Assembly: GCA_009193035.1 (NCBI GenBank)
Contig: SWDT01000016.1
Location: forward strand, 372,001 to 436,000
Length of the DNA stretch: 64,000 nt
Reading direction: 5' to 3'
Source: Halicephalobus mephisto
Lineage: Eukaryota > Nematoda > Chromadorea > Rhabditida > Panagrolaimidae
The translations under genes were made by a program, and so were the position numbers. The notes below the pieces were generated by a model. The model did not search any database and was not told where the DNA came from. It was given only the letters and a program-made list of their open reading frames with translations. Each line of letters begins with the position of its first letter. The first letter of the stretch is position 1. Below, piece by piece: positions 21,787 through 33,826 of the stretch.

Positions 21787-24700
21787 ATGAACACAGCCCC
21801 CAATGATTCAGATTCTACGACAAACAGAAGGCTGAAGAGGGAGCCAAGAATTCCCAAATATTCTGCACCCATACCAGGGCTGTCGAGGAATGCTGCTAAT
21901 CCTACCGGTCTTCCAGAGGCTTTAGTTACAGCTGGATTCAAGATGGAGCCGTTGAAGCCAAAGAATGTAGAAGACCCAAGGAATGTTCCAGTAGTTGAAC
22001 GACCAGATTTCACATTCAAACAACCATTCGCCCCTCCTTCGGCTAGGTTTCCAGAAGCGGCTTGGAGTAATGCAAATAGGGAAAGAAGGAATGCGATGGT
22101 GAAACGTGATGCCAAGAAACCTCCCATGAAACCGAAGAGATCTGCCTCCAAGGGCGAGACGCCTGGGGGACTTATCAAGAATAAGTTCGTCAAACTCCAA
22201 CAGAAGCAGAGTATCGTCGAAGAAGCCCCGACTGAGTCTCAACTGAGCTATACTGAAATTGAATCCTATGTTGCTGAGCTGAAGAACCTATACGGAAGAG
22301 TATGCAAAGATTACCAAGCCAAGTACTTTCTTCTCAAGGACAGAGACACTATCATGAACAAGGCCAGACCAAGGGATCTCAACAAAGTAATGAAAGTAAG
22401 TTCCTGCTCCTTTTTGTGTATAACTGAGTTCGTTTTCTCAGGGAACAATGATGGAAATGTGTTCGGAGAAAGAGAGATACTCCAGGATGATGGGAAGAGC
22501 CGCAAGTGTCTACGAAAGAACTCCAGACGAATTCGTCAAAGAATATGTCAGATCTGCTGCTGATCAAGACCTCCCATTGCCTCATGAACTTAGACCCATT
22601 GAGACTTTAGTTTTGACAACAGATCACTTGATGTCGGATATCGTCGACAATGTACCAGAAGATGTGCTAGAATTGGTCAAGTGGTACGAGTTTATCTGGT
22701 CGAGAACAAGGGCTATCAGGAAGGATATTACTCAGCAGAGACTGGTCAACACTGATGTCGTAGACATTATCGAAAAGTGCATTCGATTCCATATTTTTTC
22801 CGGCTACAAGCTTTCTATATTAGAACAAGGGAATTTCGACCCGAGAATGAATATCGGTAAGTGAGCTGTGTCTTCATATAATTCTTATTCACTACTTTCC
22901 AGAGAATCTCGCCAAATGTCTTCAGTCCTTGAGACATTGCTATGAAGATCTGGCCAAAAAGGACATCTTCTGTCCGAATGAATCGGAATTTAGATCTTAC
23001 GATATCCTACTCAATATGCAGGATAGTGGAGTAGCTTCTCAAGCAAATCATTACCGACCAGACGTCAAGAAAAATAAACTCGTCCAAAATGCCCTCACAA
23101 TTGCTAGTGCTTTTCATTGTGAGGAATATCGCCTTATTTTTAAATTAGTAGCAGCGGATTCTACGAATTTCCTTCAAGCGTGTCTTTGCCACCAGAATTT
23201 TGCACAGATCAGAGCTCAAATGTTGCTTCATATTTCAACAGCACTTTCGGCGAGATCCATGATAGAAGCTCCTGTTTTGGAAAAGATGTTGTTCTTTGAG
23301 AATCTGAATTCCTGTTTGGACTTCTTGGCAGCTCATGGATGTGAAATTGCACAAGATTTCAGTGGTCAAGTTATAGTTGATGTTCGGAAAGTCAGGATGA
23401 ATTCTGGATTCAGAGATTCCTATAGTCCTTTGGTTGATGACAAACTGAAAACCTCCGTAGCTACAGTAAGTCATGTTTCTTGATTACTTAGAATTACGTT
23501 ATTTCTTTAGATGATTTGTGGAATTCCACCAAAAAAGATTCGACCTCCTAAAGCTATTAATTCTTTTGATGAAGAAGATAGATACACTAATGATCCCGTT
23601 ACTCGATCGTTTATCCATGAATTAACTGGTGAAAATTTTGCATGGGTAGCAAAACCAACGGAGAAGGACTTTTTTTCGAAGAAACCGACAACTGCAGAAC
23701 CTTCAAAACTATTTCCTGGAAGTTCATTAGTGGATTTTGCAAAAAAATCACAAGCTTCATCTTTATCAACACTGCTTCCTCCACCTACTTTGACTGTTCC
23801 AAAGTCTTCCATTTCCGGAAAGTTTCCAGAATCCAATGAATTCAATGGGCAATTCAAGCAGCAAGTTCCTTTCTCTTTTAGGAAGCCATCGGATCCAGCT
23901 CCTTTTAGTTTCAAGAAGTCGTCAGATGATGAAGAGAAAGAAAAGAAGAAATTAGCTGAAGAAGAAGAGCAAAGGAGGAAGAAAGAAGAAGAGAAATTGA
24001 AAGCTAAGAAAGAAGCAGAGAGGAAGAAACGAGAAGGAGAAGCTAGAAGACTGAAACAACTTGCAGAAGAAGCGGAGAGGAAGAGACGAGCGGAATTGGA
24101 CGAACAAAAGAAAAAGATTCAAGAACAAGAAGCACTTAAGAGGAAGATTTCTGGAGTTCTTGTGGATGAACTCCTAACTGAAGTTGTGAGAAAGAAGAGC
24201 TTAGTGTTAGTAAAAGAAGAAATAGCGTAAGTTGTTCTAAAAGTTTTATAGTATGGAATGAGTTATTTCCAGGAAATTCAAGAAGGTTCAAAAGGAAAGG
24301 AGGAAAGTTGCTAAACGTCTTGCTGAGAATTTGGTGACAGAAGTAATATTTAGTTCTCTCATTCCAGTGGGAGAGAAAGTTTGTAGTGAATTGAGAGCAA
24401 AATGGGATAGATTAGCTGAAATTGGAAGAAGTGTCCATCAAAGGAGGATAGAAGACAGAAGTAGACGATATCTGGCTCATTGGATCAAGTTTACTCGATG
24501 GAAACGAGAAAAACGGGCCATTGAGACTTTTAAAGAAGCAGTAAGAAACGCTAATGATGGTGAGTTTTTTAATTATTGGACAAGTAATTGATTTTATTTT
24601 CAGATAAGTTAAAAGGAGTCCAGAGAGTAGTAGTTTGTACTAAGCCGATATCTGAGATTGACATTATTCGATCAAAAGTGATGACGATAAGGAAATGGCG

Positions 24701-25004
24701 AGCAGAAAGATTGGCGAGGAAGTACTTTTCTATCTGGAAAGCAGCGGCTCCACAGAAAAAAGCCTACAGACTATGGCGAGAGGAATTTGTCTCTATCCCA
24801 GTTACGGATCCAACAAAGATCATAATTGGCAACTACTGGAAGCGAAGAGAGGTCAAGAAACTCCCATTATTTAGAAAACGCTACATTCGAGAGGAATCGT
24901 CAGAATTAGAATCTCCAAAACGATTCCATTTTTCCACTCCTTTTGAAGGAAACAAACCGAGAGCTCCATTGATATGCTTGTCACCAGTGTCACGAAGGAT
25001 ATAA
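21787..25004 (+). CDS. SAC3/GANP-family mRNA export protein (TREX-2)
   Basis: Exons 21787-22395, 22442-22856, 22903-23465, 23511-24226, 24273-24559 and 24604-25004 encode 996 residues. A basic disordered N-terminus leads to a SAC3/GANP helical domain (about 205-520; CSEKERYSRM, then TPDEFVKEYVRSAADQDLPLPHELRP, and VVDIIEKCIRFHIF). A Pro/Phe-rich linker and a long charged coiled coil (about 680-770, rich in EEEQRRKKEE-like runs) resemble the centrin/Sus1-binding region of GANP. In yeast and animals this protein scaffolds TREX-2 at the nuclear pore basket. An in-frame ATG at 21763 exists, but CATTTCAG at 21767-21774 lies just after it and looks like the trans-splice acceptor, so I start at 21787. 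The dkf-1 stop is 318 bp upstream on the same strand. The gene converges with the forkhead gene, 41 bp between stops. Confidence 0.82.
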
Positions 25005-25045
25005 CGGGTTTATTCCTGGTTGTATGATTAACAAATTGGGTATCG

Positions 25046-26144
25046 TTATTTTTGTAACAAAGATTCCACATCAAATTTTTGTTTCTTTTGGAGGGGGGTT
25101 GTTGGGTCATTAAATTTTTGAGGAATTAAAATTGGGACTAGATCGGGATAAGAGATGGGATTTTGCTGAATCTCCATGGACCACATTTGGTAGGAATTGA
25201 GTCTTCCGGCAAAAGCCCTGACGTCGTGGCTTTTTACTTTCCATTGGGCTTGTTTTCGACGAAAATCTCCACGAATAAAATCCTCGAGATTTGCAGGATG
25301 GATTGTCCAATATGAGGATTTACCGTTTGGAGCTCTTCCTGCTTTGATGAAACAATCGTTGAGAGAAAGATTGTGTCGGATACTGTTTCGCCAACCTGAA
25401 GGAAAGTTGAGTAAAGGATTACGATGAAATATTAATTTCGAAAAAAATTTGTGGGGATTTTTTGAGTGTATTTTCTTGTTGGATAAATTCATCACTATGC
25501 AACTCATCACGAGAAAAACAATAACAGAAAAATTGCAAAATCCATATGATTACTGTCAGGATAGAAACTAAACTAGAGAGCACCAGAAGTGATAGCCTGA
25601 ATTTCAGGGACTGCAGAATACTGTAGGACATGAGTGACTCTCGGTTGTCTTGTGTGGAAGATATATAATGATTCCATCTGTGTTTTATTCTTCGAGTAAA
25701 GATTATTATTATATTTCTGTTTTCTGTCCCAACAACCACTGTAGGGTGAATTGTCCCAGAGGTAGGAAGTTATGAAACTAATTTTGATTTAACGTGATTA
25801 ATCATCCCAAGGGAAAAACATTTTAAAATTTATTTAAAAACACCGATTTTTCAAGTTTTTTTAGATTTCCACGTTATTTTTCCGTTTCAAAAATCAAACA
25901 AATTTAAAAATTACTTTCGAAATTACTTTTTAATTTTCAACTTACCATTTCCTTTGAATCTAAAATACGGATATCTTACCAATATCCACTCATACAACTC
26001 CGACAACAATAACCTTCTTTCTGGAGCAGCCAGGATAGCTTGGGCAATTAATCCAATATAACTATGAGTAGGTTTCACAAATCCAGATGACGGTAACTGA
26101 GTCAACCAAGTAATAGACTCATCATTCAGATTACTGTTGTTCAT
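25046..26144 (-). CDS. Forkhead (FOX) transcription factor, FoxQ2-like
   Basis: Two exons on the minus strand (26144-25946, 25395-25046; 550-bp intron) give 182 residues. The forkhead domain starts at about residue 23: [15 protein letters not shown], the [17 protein letters not shown] helix, then across the splice [19 protein letters not shown] (recognition helix) and [14 protein letters not shown] followed by a basic [10 protein letters not shown] wing. The intron splits the domain between helices 2 and 3. The KAGR...NGK and IHPAN...DF forms resemble FoxQ2; from memory C. elegans fkh-10 is of this type, so the subclass is inference. The C-terminal ~80 residues have no known domain. The start at 26144 is the first ATG; an in-frame TTG further upstream is not needed. 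It lies 304 bp downstream of the hnRNP M-like gene on the same strand. Confidence 0.85.
25396..25945 (-). other. 550-bp intron of the forkhead gene
   Basis: The donor is GTAAGT on the minus strand at 25945 and the acceptor CCTTCAG ends at 25396. No nested gene or strong repeat is seen. Confidence 0.6.
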
Positions 26145-26448
26145 TTTCGAAAGAATCCAAGTTTGTGAGACAAGCAAGCAAACAGCCAAGAGCTTCCTTT
26201 TGCTTTGTTCCCCTAATCAAGGACCGTTGACAAGCCCCTTCAGGAAACGCTCGTTTATTTTAAAACACGAGACAATTCCAACAATGAAATCTCCGTAATC
26301 ATATTTGCGCACTCGAAAATGCCAAACAAATTTCAATGAAAAAACTTACTATATAAAAACATCAGGGAAACATTCAGATATTTATAAAAGAATTGTCCAC
26401 ATAAAGCAATAATGATACAAAAATAAGATCATCAGTAGTAATGCTTCT
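26145..26448. other. Intercistronic gap between hnRNP M-like and forkhead genes
   Basis: 304 bp separate two minus-strand genes, a spacing compatible with a nematode operon. I see no convincing 3' splice site immediately before the forkhead ATG, so independent transcription is equally possible. Confidence 0.45.
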
Positions 26449-28333
26449 TTAGAGGTACTCAACAGCTATTATACGTCCTTCCACCGTAGTCCCGGAAAGC
26501 GTGCTCTTAGTACGTTCAGCATCTGGAACACGGACGAATCTGACCTTAGCAACGCCAGGAGAAACAATCTCAACGTTCTCTACATCGCCAAACTTCTGGA
26601 CACGATCGTGAACAATGTTCCAAGTGTAATCAAGAGGGAGCTGAAAAAAGTTAATCAACACGAGTAAAATCAATCTGATATTAATTTCCAAAACATCCAC
26701 ATGGTTACCAATCAACTTACGTTTTTGATGAGAATAACCCTAGATGGTTGGCTATCGTAAAAACCCTTTGGGTGAGAACCTCCGAATCCCCCTCCACTCA
26801 TTGGAGAGCTTATTTTGCCGTAACCATTGCTAGGATTACCGTAACCGCTACTATTCATCGAAGGTCCACTGTTCACCGGTTGTGGATTCGGATAAAAATT
26901 ACCACTAGGGAAGGATTGCTGCTGAGGATTTTGCTGTTGCTGATTGTACTGGAGAGAAGGTTCATTGCCCCCAAAACCACCCATCTGTTGTGGAGGTACC
27001 GATTGTTGTTGGACGAACTGCTGTTGAGGACCCTGCTGATTCATGAAAGGATTGGCGTTCATCATAGACTGATTAAACGGTTGAACCGACTGTTGTTGCA
27101 TCGTGTTCGTCCCAAGAGTGGATAACACAGAAGCAACATTCGCCAAAGGAGCTCCATTTGCACCAAGACCCATTCCGACGGCACGCAGACCAGTAGGCAA
27201 TTCACCAGGAGGACGTTCCGCTTCCTTCTCAAATCGATCGAGCTTGACAGATATGGTTCGGTCGAAAACCCGTTGGTTATTTAGCATCGAAATCGCTTGA
27301 ACCGCCTCAATCGGGTGAGAATACTGGACTACGGCCATTCCCTTCGTCTTCCCTTCATTGTCCAGTTGAAGATCCAACCAGGTGATTTTGCCAGCCAACG
27401 AGAAGATATCGAACAATTGTCCAACACCACAAGAATACGAAATCTAAGAGAATAATCGATAAATACCTGCAAGTAATTAGAAAATAAACAAACATTAGTC
27501 ACAAACACTCGATTCACAAGTGGAGGCTTGATGTTCAACTTGGCGAGGAAACTCGGACTCAATCCATAGGTTTCAGTATCCAAGGAATCGTCTTCAATCT
27601 CACGTCTTCGCGGTCCGCCACCACCACGTCCGGGAAGAACAACTCTATTGGCAAGAAAGTCAACTCCGATATCCTGTTTAATCCGACGGAAAAAGCCAAT
27701 AGGATCCTAAACCAAGATTGTTTTCCATGCCAACAAAGCGGAATAAAATTACCCGGATATCTCTGGCAGTAATGTTGCGACCACCAATGTCCATACGGTG
27801 AAGAATCTCGACAGCTTTTTGAGCCGCGCTCCTGTTATCAAAGTCCAAAACGGCGGCGCCTTTGAATTTACCAGAATCGTCTTCGAGGAACTCGACGTAA
27901 GCACTCTACAACGATCTTGCTATTCAAATTCAAGGGAAAGACAGGTAGGTTTCAAAACCGACAAATCCGCAGTTTCGGAACTACCCACAACCCTGTCTTC
28001 AAACTATTTACCTGTCCGACTTTCTCGCGGATGATATCTTTCAAGGCATTCCACTTTAAATCAAACGGCAAATTGTTCAGATAAACCATCTTGTCACTAT
28101 GAGCATCAACTGGACGTTTTTCTGAAAATCCTGGATATGCGGCGGAAGTCTACCAAATGCGACACTAATTATCGTCCAAAATCTAAGGGGAACCATAACG
28201 GGGAACAAATTGCAAGGAACGACGAAGTGGAGGACAAATTTTATATAAACACCAAACATAACCAACCTCTACGACGGTCATTGCCACGATCCCTTCTGAC
28301 CGGGCTTCTGGAGCGAGAACGAGTACGATTCAT
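26449..28333 (-). CDS. hnRNP M / MYEF2-like RNA-binding protein (three RRMs)
   Basis: Minus-strand exons 28333-28267, 28121-28012, 27905-27753, 27706-27494, 27443-26721 and 26640-26449 give 485 residues. A short RS-rich N-terminus (RTRSRSRSPVRR) precedes RRM1 (about 28-115; MVYLNNLPFDLKW, KGAAVLDF). RRM2 (about 185-260) carries VFVTNISY and GKTKGMAVVQY and then EAVQAISMLNNQ and FDRTISVKLD, an almost diagnostic match to hnRNP M. The following RAVGMGLGANGAPL also matches. A Gln/Asn/Gly-rich low-complexity stretch (about 305-410) leads to a final RRM whose RNP motifs are split by the last intron (RVILIKN ... VAKVRFVRV). The family regulates splicing in the nucleus. The ATG follows a TTTCAG site by 20 bp. 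It is divergent from mce-1 with 254 bp between start codons. Confidence 0.88.
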
Positions 28334-28587
28334 CCTGGTTCTGCTAGTTCTGAAAGAGTAGAAATAGAACTTGGGAAAATATGGTGAGAAACCAGAGAAA
28401 TTCAGCGACAAGTGAAATATTCTCGCAAGACAGCGCGAGTTAGAAATTCGCGGTTTTCGTGGTTTACGGTAACGCGGGAAATTCAAATCCAAGGAAGTTG
28501 ATGGGTTGCAAGAAAGTCACGTATTTCTCAAGTTTTTGCTGTTGTTTTGATCTTATTTCTTCACTAATTTTATTTCATCCAATAAAC
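28334..28587. promoter_or_regulatory. Shared divergent promoter region, hnRNP M-like / mce-1
   Basis: 254 bp lie between the two start codons. The interval is locally GC-rich for this genome near 28430-28480 (several CGCG and CGCGG steps). No TATA box in standard position is evident. Confidence 0.45.
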
Positions 28588-29163
28588 ATGAGGTTTCTTG
28601 TCGCTGCAGGAAGAATTATTAATAAATCTCTAGTTTCTCCAAGAGTAAGTGGGATTTTTATATGAAACAATCATTTTCAATTTTCAGACAATGTCTACGA
28701 CGGCTCTCAGTGGACTTCTCGGACGGCTGAACCATGTTGCGATTGCTTGCCCTAATCTCGAGAAAGCTAGTCAGTTCTACAAGGACCTAGGAGCCAAAGT
28801 CAGCGAACCAGTGGTAAGTCCTCCGTAGCGGAATTTCCCATTCCATTGACCCACCCCTTCCAGCCCCAAAAGGAACACGGAGTCTACACCGTTTTCGTCG
28901 ATCTGGGCAACTCGAAGATCGAACTCCTTCATCCTTATGGAGAAAAGAGTCCAATTGCCAATTTCCTCGAAAAAAACAAAGCCGGTGGGATCCACCACGT
29001 CTGCATTGAAGTCAGCAACATCGACGAAGCTATCAAGAAGGCAAAGGAACTAGGGATCCGAACGCTAGGGGACAACTGGAAGATCGGAGCTCATGGAAAA
29101 CCCGTCATCTTCCTCCATCCCAAGGACTGTCTAGGAGTTCTGACTGAATTAGAACAAGCTTAG
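28588..29163 (+). CDS. mce-1: Mitochondrial methylmalonyl-CoA epimerase
   Basis: Exons 28588-28644, 28688-28813 and 28864-29163 encode 160 residues. The first ~20 residues are Arg-containing and lack acidic residues, fitting a mitochondrial targeting peptide. The rest is one vicinal-oxygen-chelate (glyoxalase-like) fold: LNHVAIACPNLEKASQFYKD, then GVYTVFVDLGNSKIELL, GIHHVCIEVSNIDEA and a final KPVIFLHPKDC. The metal-binding residues expected for epimerase are visible as the His of NHVAI, the Glu of KIELL and the His of GIHHV. The enzyme interconverts (2R)- and (2S)-methylmalonyl-CoA in propionate breakdown, upstream of the B12-dependent mutase. The gene converges with the MBD2/3 gene, 89 bp between stops. 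Confidence 0.95.
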
Positions 29164-29252
29164 GTAAATAGCACACCAAATTTCCCGGACAAGTTTATAA
29201 ATCACAAGTGACAAATGAAAACTTGGAAAATCGCAAATAATTTACAAAAAAT

Positions 29253-29958
29253 TCAAGCACAATTGGAAGGGCGAAATATGAAACTGTTCCGTAATTCATG
29301 TAACCTTTTCCTCATGTCTAGTATTTGTTGTTCTTGTTTGCTGATATCTTCTGGTAGGATCTTGGTTATACCCTGAAAACCACCAACTAAAAACCTCCCA
29401 TATATCAAAGTGACTCACGACAACGAGAGGTTGTTCTGAATTGGCATTGTGACAAGGATTGTCGAATCCTCTTTTCGTTGAATTCGGTTGTGGCTGACCA
29501 ATCACACCATTTGTCGGGGGATTGGACTTGCAGAGGGCATTGGTCAAACTGAGAGCCGATCCTTCCGACTTGAGAACACTACAGTACGGAGAAACACTAT
29601 CGGGGAGATTCGTCCGTTGCGGCACATACTCATCATCCTTCTGGAGGTACTCCAAACTAACTTTGTCACATTTGTGAATAGGTGCCATTGCAACGATGCC
29701 CTCGAGGGATTTGGCCCAGAAAATCGGAAGCGGGGACTCAAGATCTTGAGGATATTTTTTCAATTTGTCGGACGGGGTGTCGGTCGTTTCCGGCCTCGTA
29801 CTGTGGACAAGAGTGATTGGCTGCTTGAATATAGTGGCGGTTTTCCTCCAGGGAGCAGTCAGAGGACCATCGAATCCATGCTTCACTGCGGCTTCTTTCC
29901 TATGTTTTGGACCTCGTTTGATCCCCGCATGACCTGCTTCTGACTTGATCCGTCCCAT
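29253..29958 (-). CDS. mbd-2: MBD2/3-type NuRD subunit lacking the methyl-CpG-binding domain
   Basis: Two exons on the minus strand (29958-29419, 29372-29253) give 219 residues. After a short basic N-terminus the sequence enters the MBD2/3 core directly: TAPWRKTATIFKQPIT, then DKLKKYPQDL and LPIFWAKSLEGI. It ends in a coiled coil (ITKILPEDISKQEQQILDMR), the segment that in MBD2 pairs with p66/GATAD2. The methyl-CpG-binding domain expected at the N-terminus is missing. This matches the known C. elegans MBD-2 situation and a genome with little or no CpG methylation. The start at 29958 was preferred over a longer in-frame read-through because an AAATAG 3' splice site lies 10 bp upstream. It is 255 bp downstream of ANP32 on the same strand. 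Confidence 0.88.
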
Positions 29959-30213
29959 CTTCCAAAATCTATTTAAAAACCAGAAAACCAAAAACTCCCA
30001 AATATCAACACCGTTCCAGACGGATAAATTGCAACTAAACTCAACATTCAAACTTTAATTCAAAAATAAATAACAGTCCCGTATCCTCAATGCGGTGAGA
30101 ACATGTAAAAATAGTCAATACAGCCGGGCTAGAAAAACAAGAGGAGTTCGAGAACGATACCAAGAGAAAAATCAGAAACATTCACGTGGATGTATTGTTG
30201 CGATCCGCGGGCT

Positions 30214-30939
30214 TTACTCATCTTTCTTAGCTTGCTTCTCAGCAGAGCTTCCTTCGACATCACCTTCATTCTTACGCTTACGAGAGAGCTTTTCCTCGAA
30301 GTCTGGAGAGTCGTCTTCTTCTTCAAGGCACTTGCTGGAATCAAGGTAGCTGAGTCCGATTTCTTCCTCGTCTTCTTCATCTTCGTCTTCAATCAGTTCA
30401 GCGCTCTCGCCACTTCCCAATGACCCAATATCGATTTCCTCATTGTTGCGGTCATATCCATCGAGGTAACGAAGATTGGGGAAAAGCTCGAATACCTTCT
30501 CACGGTAGTTTTCTGCTTTAGTGCATTCGTTTTCAAGGAGATCGAGAGTCAGAAGGGATTTAATGTTAAGGAGATTCTTGAGCCCATCAAGGTCCTAAAG
30601 TCATTGTTATGAGCTAGGATTCAAAAGACGTAAACCCACAGTAATCTTGTTGCCGCAGAGGTTGAGTTGTTCGAGAGCAGGGCATTTCTCTCCAATTTTG
30701 CCCAAAACAGCAGCGGTCAGTTGGTTTTCTGAGAGGTCGATGGTGTGAAGCTTAGGCAAATTAGGTAAACCATTCAGATTTTCCAATCCGAGACCTGAAG
30801 CATTAATGATGAGGACTTCCGGCAGCTCGTCAGGCAGTCCTTCAAAGTTTTGGGCCTTTACTTTCTCCAAATCGAGGTCTGTGATGTCTTTGAGATCACG
30901 TTCGCCTTGAATCTCTTCAAATCTAATCTTCAACTCCAT
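30214..30939 (-). CDS. ANP32-family acidic leucine-rich nuclear phosphoprotein
   Basis: Two exons on the minus strand (30939-30640, 30594-30214) encode 226 residues. The N-terminal ~150 residues are leucine-rich repeats (INASGLGLENLNGLPNLPKL, DLSENQL, LNLCGNKIT) closed by the family cap YREKVFELFPNLRYLDGYDR. The tail is the acidic tract of the family (EDEDEEDEEE) followed by a Lys-rich KRKNEG stretch that could serve as a nuclear signal. ANP32 proteins bind histones, act as chaperones and inhibit PP2A. The ATG follows TTTCAG by 8 bp. The MBD2/3 gene follows 255 bp downstream on the same strand, so the pair could be an operon. Confidence 0.93.
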
Positions 30940-32020
30940 AATTACTCCTGAAAGTTAAAATCCTATGACAAATGTGGAGAAAAACACGACAAATATAAAA
31001 TCTAGCTGAGTGTCAGCCTGGCACGGACCCAAGAACAAAGAATGGAAAAAGAGCGCGAGAAGCAAAGGCAAGTCAGCCGGACAGGACACACGCTGACCCG
31101 ACGGTGAACAGTTGCCTCCTCCTTTCAAGCGAGGAGCGAATATAGCAAAAATACAAGTCAACGCGCGAAAAATGCAATTGGCCTTGAATCAGCATCAGAA
31201 GGGTTAGTTAATCTCAACTACAAGTAAAAGACGGATTTACCCAAATTCCATATATGAGGAGAGAATAAACACGAGACCGAGTTCGTCGGGAACGACGAAA
31301 ACAAGCTTGGGAAAACAGGCAGACGTACAGAGGATGTGGATCTCTGTATAAGAATGAAGTCGGCATAAGATAGTTATGATGGCAGAAATGATTGAAAAGC
31401 AGACCTAGGGGGTCGAGCGCCGAAGGAGAGAAAGTTGAACCAAGACAAAACCGAAAGTTCCGAGAGTCGTCAAATGTCGAAAACTCGCGCGTCAAACTCT
31501 CGTTTCAAGACTCAATTTTAAACAAATTTGTTTTAAATAAAATTCCCATCGATTTAGTTTTACACGCCTTCCAACTAATCCTGTAGGCCATGAATAATCC
31601 TGGAAGTTATTCTTCACCTTCCTTATGATGATGTTCTTACTTTGTACCTGAAATATTTTAAAGCTGATGGTTTTTTATTAGGAAGTATTTAAATTAATTA
31701 TATTTATGTCCAAAAGTTACGCAATGATTTTTTACAAACAATCTATGATCGGCTACCCTTGACTATGACCGCAGTGGCAGAATGGACCATGCGCCACTCC
31801 GGCCGTTACGCCTCTCTTCCCTGTTCACGTGTATTTCCACTTTCTTTCTAGACAATGTATCCGTTTTTAATCTGATATATTTTCCCTTTTAAATGTTCTT
31901 TGGAACTGATTTAACCTTGTAGACTTCACATATTGTCCTTTTATATATGAATTCTACTCTGCGGTTAATCACATGATTACACGTGTTCGATGTAATTTTT
32001 GTTTTTCAGAAGAAGCAGAG
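30940..32020. other. Divergent intergenic region between ANP32 and clpX
   Basis: 1.1 kb with no gene. An E2F-like GCGCGAAA lies at 31163-31170 and CpG-rich steps follow near 31480. TTTATATATGAATTC near 31940 in the presumed clpX outron is one instance of the ATATATG motif described under findings. GTTTTTCAG ending at 32009 is the likely trans-splice site of clpX. Confidence 0.5.
31163..31170. promoter_or_regulatory. E2F-like site upstream of ANP32
   Basis: ACGCGCGAAAAAT at 31161-31173 contains GCGCGAAA, the core of the E2F/DP element, about 230 bp upstream of the ANP32 start on its strand. Assignment rests on motif match only. Confidence 0.35.
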
Positions 32021-33826
32021 ATGCGACCGCCTTTCGTTCTGGTTCACCTTCCTGGTCGTTTAGTCAGGTCCCAGAAGCGCCATCTGAAACGGTTGGCTGC
32101 TCTTCAAACTTCGGAATTCCTCGAGGATCAATCTCCACCGGTACAGCCGAGCTTCCAAGCCGCATCTCACAAGTGTCACACGTGTGGAAAGCCTGTAAAA
32201 CCTGTTCAAACTACCAACGGTGAGATTCCATCATTAGTCACTTTACAGTATTACTTCCGTTTCAGCAAATTCACGATTTTTGCATTGTCCTGAATGCAAC
32301 TCCTTGTATTCGACTTCGTCTGGTGCGGATAACCTGGGCAAGTGGAACGCGCTGAAAACATCGAACACAATGTCGAGACGTCCTCCTTATCCTAGTGAAG
32401 TTAGTTTTACTCCTTTTTTAGTCAAATGGATATATGGACACTTTGTAGATTTCCGCTTTCTTGGACAAGTTCGTGGTTGGTCAACAAGAAGCCAAGAAAT
32501 CCCTCTCTGTGGGCATCTACCAGCATTATAGGAGATTAGCTAACAATGCAGAGCATAAAATGAACACTTCTGCCCAGAATTACCTTAGTCAATCATCGGT
32601 TCTGGTCCAAAATACCGTGAATCCTCTTGATTATCAAGATCCGCAACAGGCCCAAAAGACACACCTGCAAACTCCTCAAAGTTCTTCGGTCGTTTTCCGA
32701 TCTATACCTTCTGTAGATACAAGCATCAGACTTGACAAGTCGAATATCCTGCTTCTGGGACCTTCTGGAGTCGGCAAGACCTACGTCACTCAAGTTCTAG
32801 CCAAGATTCTGGATGTTCCGATTGCCCTTTGCGACTGTACTTCGATGACTCAAGCTGGATATGTCGGTGAAGATGTCGAAAATTGTTGTGCCAAGCTTCT
32901 ACAGAATGCCCAAGGCAATGTTGAACGAGCCCAACAAGGAATTGTTTTTCTGGATGAAATGGACAAAATTGCTGCTGCTGGAGATTCCCACAGTCATGCC
33001 TACAGAGATGTCAGTGGAGAAGGAGTCCAACATGCCCTTCTGAAGCTAGTCGAAGGCACTGCCGTCAATGTGAAGAGCGGGAGAAAAGGACCAGGACAAC
33101 AAGACACAGTTCAAATGGACACTACTGATATTCTCTTTGTTGGATCTGGAGCTTTTACAGGATTAGAGAAAATCGTGGGTCAACGATTGGATAAGAGATC
33201 TGTCGGCTTTGGTAAGTTTGTTTAGAAATGTATTTGAATGTATTTATTTTTCTAGGATCTACTAGTCTTATGCATTCTGTCACGAAGGATGACAAGGATC
33301 AAGCTATGATTAACGAAAAACGAGATAAACTTTTTACTCAAGCGGATCAAGGAGATTTGATCAAGTTTGGAATTGTTCCTGAACTTGTTGGAAGATTTCC
33401 AGTTCTTGTGCCTTTTCATTCATTCAATCGGGAAATGTTGGTCCGGGTTTTGAGTGAACCAGCAAATTCACTTCTAGCTCAAATGAAATACCAATTTGCT
33501 ATGGATGGAGTAGGCAGTTTAATAGTTAATTTATTTATAGTTATGTTTTTTAGGTTGACCTTGATTTCGATCCAGAAGCCTTGGAAGAGATTGCTCAATT
33601 AGCTCTTGAAAGGAAAACTGGTGCTCGAGCTCTTAGGTCAATAATCGAAAAAGTTCTTTTACTACCAAAGTTTGAAGTCCCAGGAACTGATATCCAACAA
33701 GTGAAAGTTACTGCTGATTCTGTGAAGGGGAAAGAACCCTGTATTTACAAAAGAAAAGAACAATCGCGGCAAGAAGAACAAGAAGAAACTAATTCTGATT
33801 CGAGAATCGCGGTGGCTGCTCTTTAA
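32021..33826 (+). CDS. Mitochondrial ClpX, ATP-dependent unfoldase
   Basis: Exons 32021-32219, 32266-32399, 32449-33211, 33256-33509 and 33554-33826 encode 540 residues. A basic N-terminal region ([17 protein letters not shown]) fits mitochondrial import. A C4 zinc-binding domain (about 50-85; CHTCGK and CPECNS) follows. The AAA+ module has Walker A GPSGVGKT (about 213), the pore loop GYVG (about 246), Walker B FLDEMDK (about 277), sensor FVGSGAF and the C-terminal small domain ([16 protein letters not shown]). ClpX unfolds substrates for the ClpP protease in the matrix. The insertion of Gln-rich sequence between the N-terminal ATPase strand and Walker A (about 140-195) is long, as in animal ClpX. 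Predicted intron 2 (49 bp) contains GATATATGGA. Confidence 0.93.
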
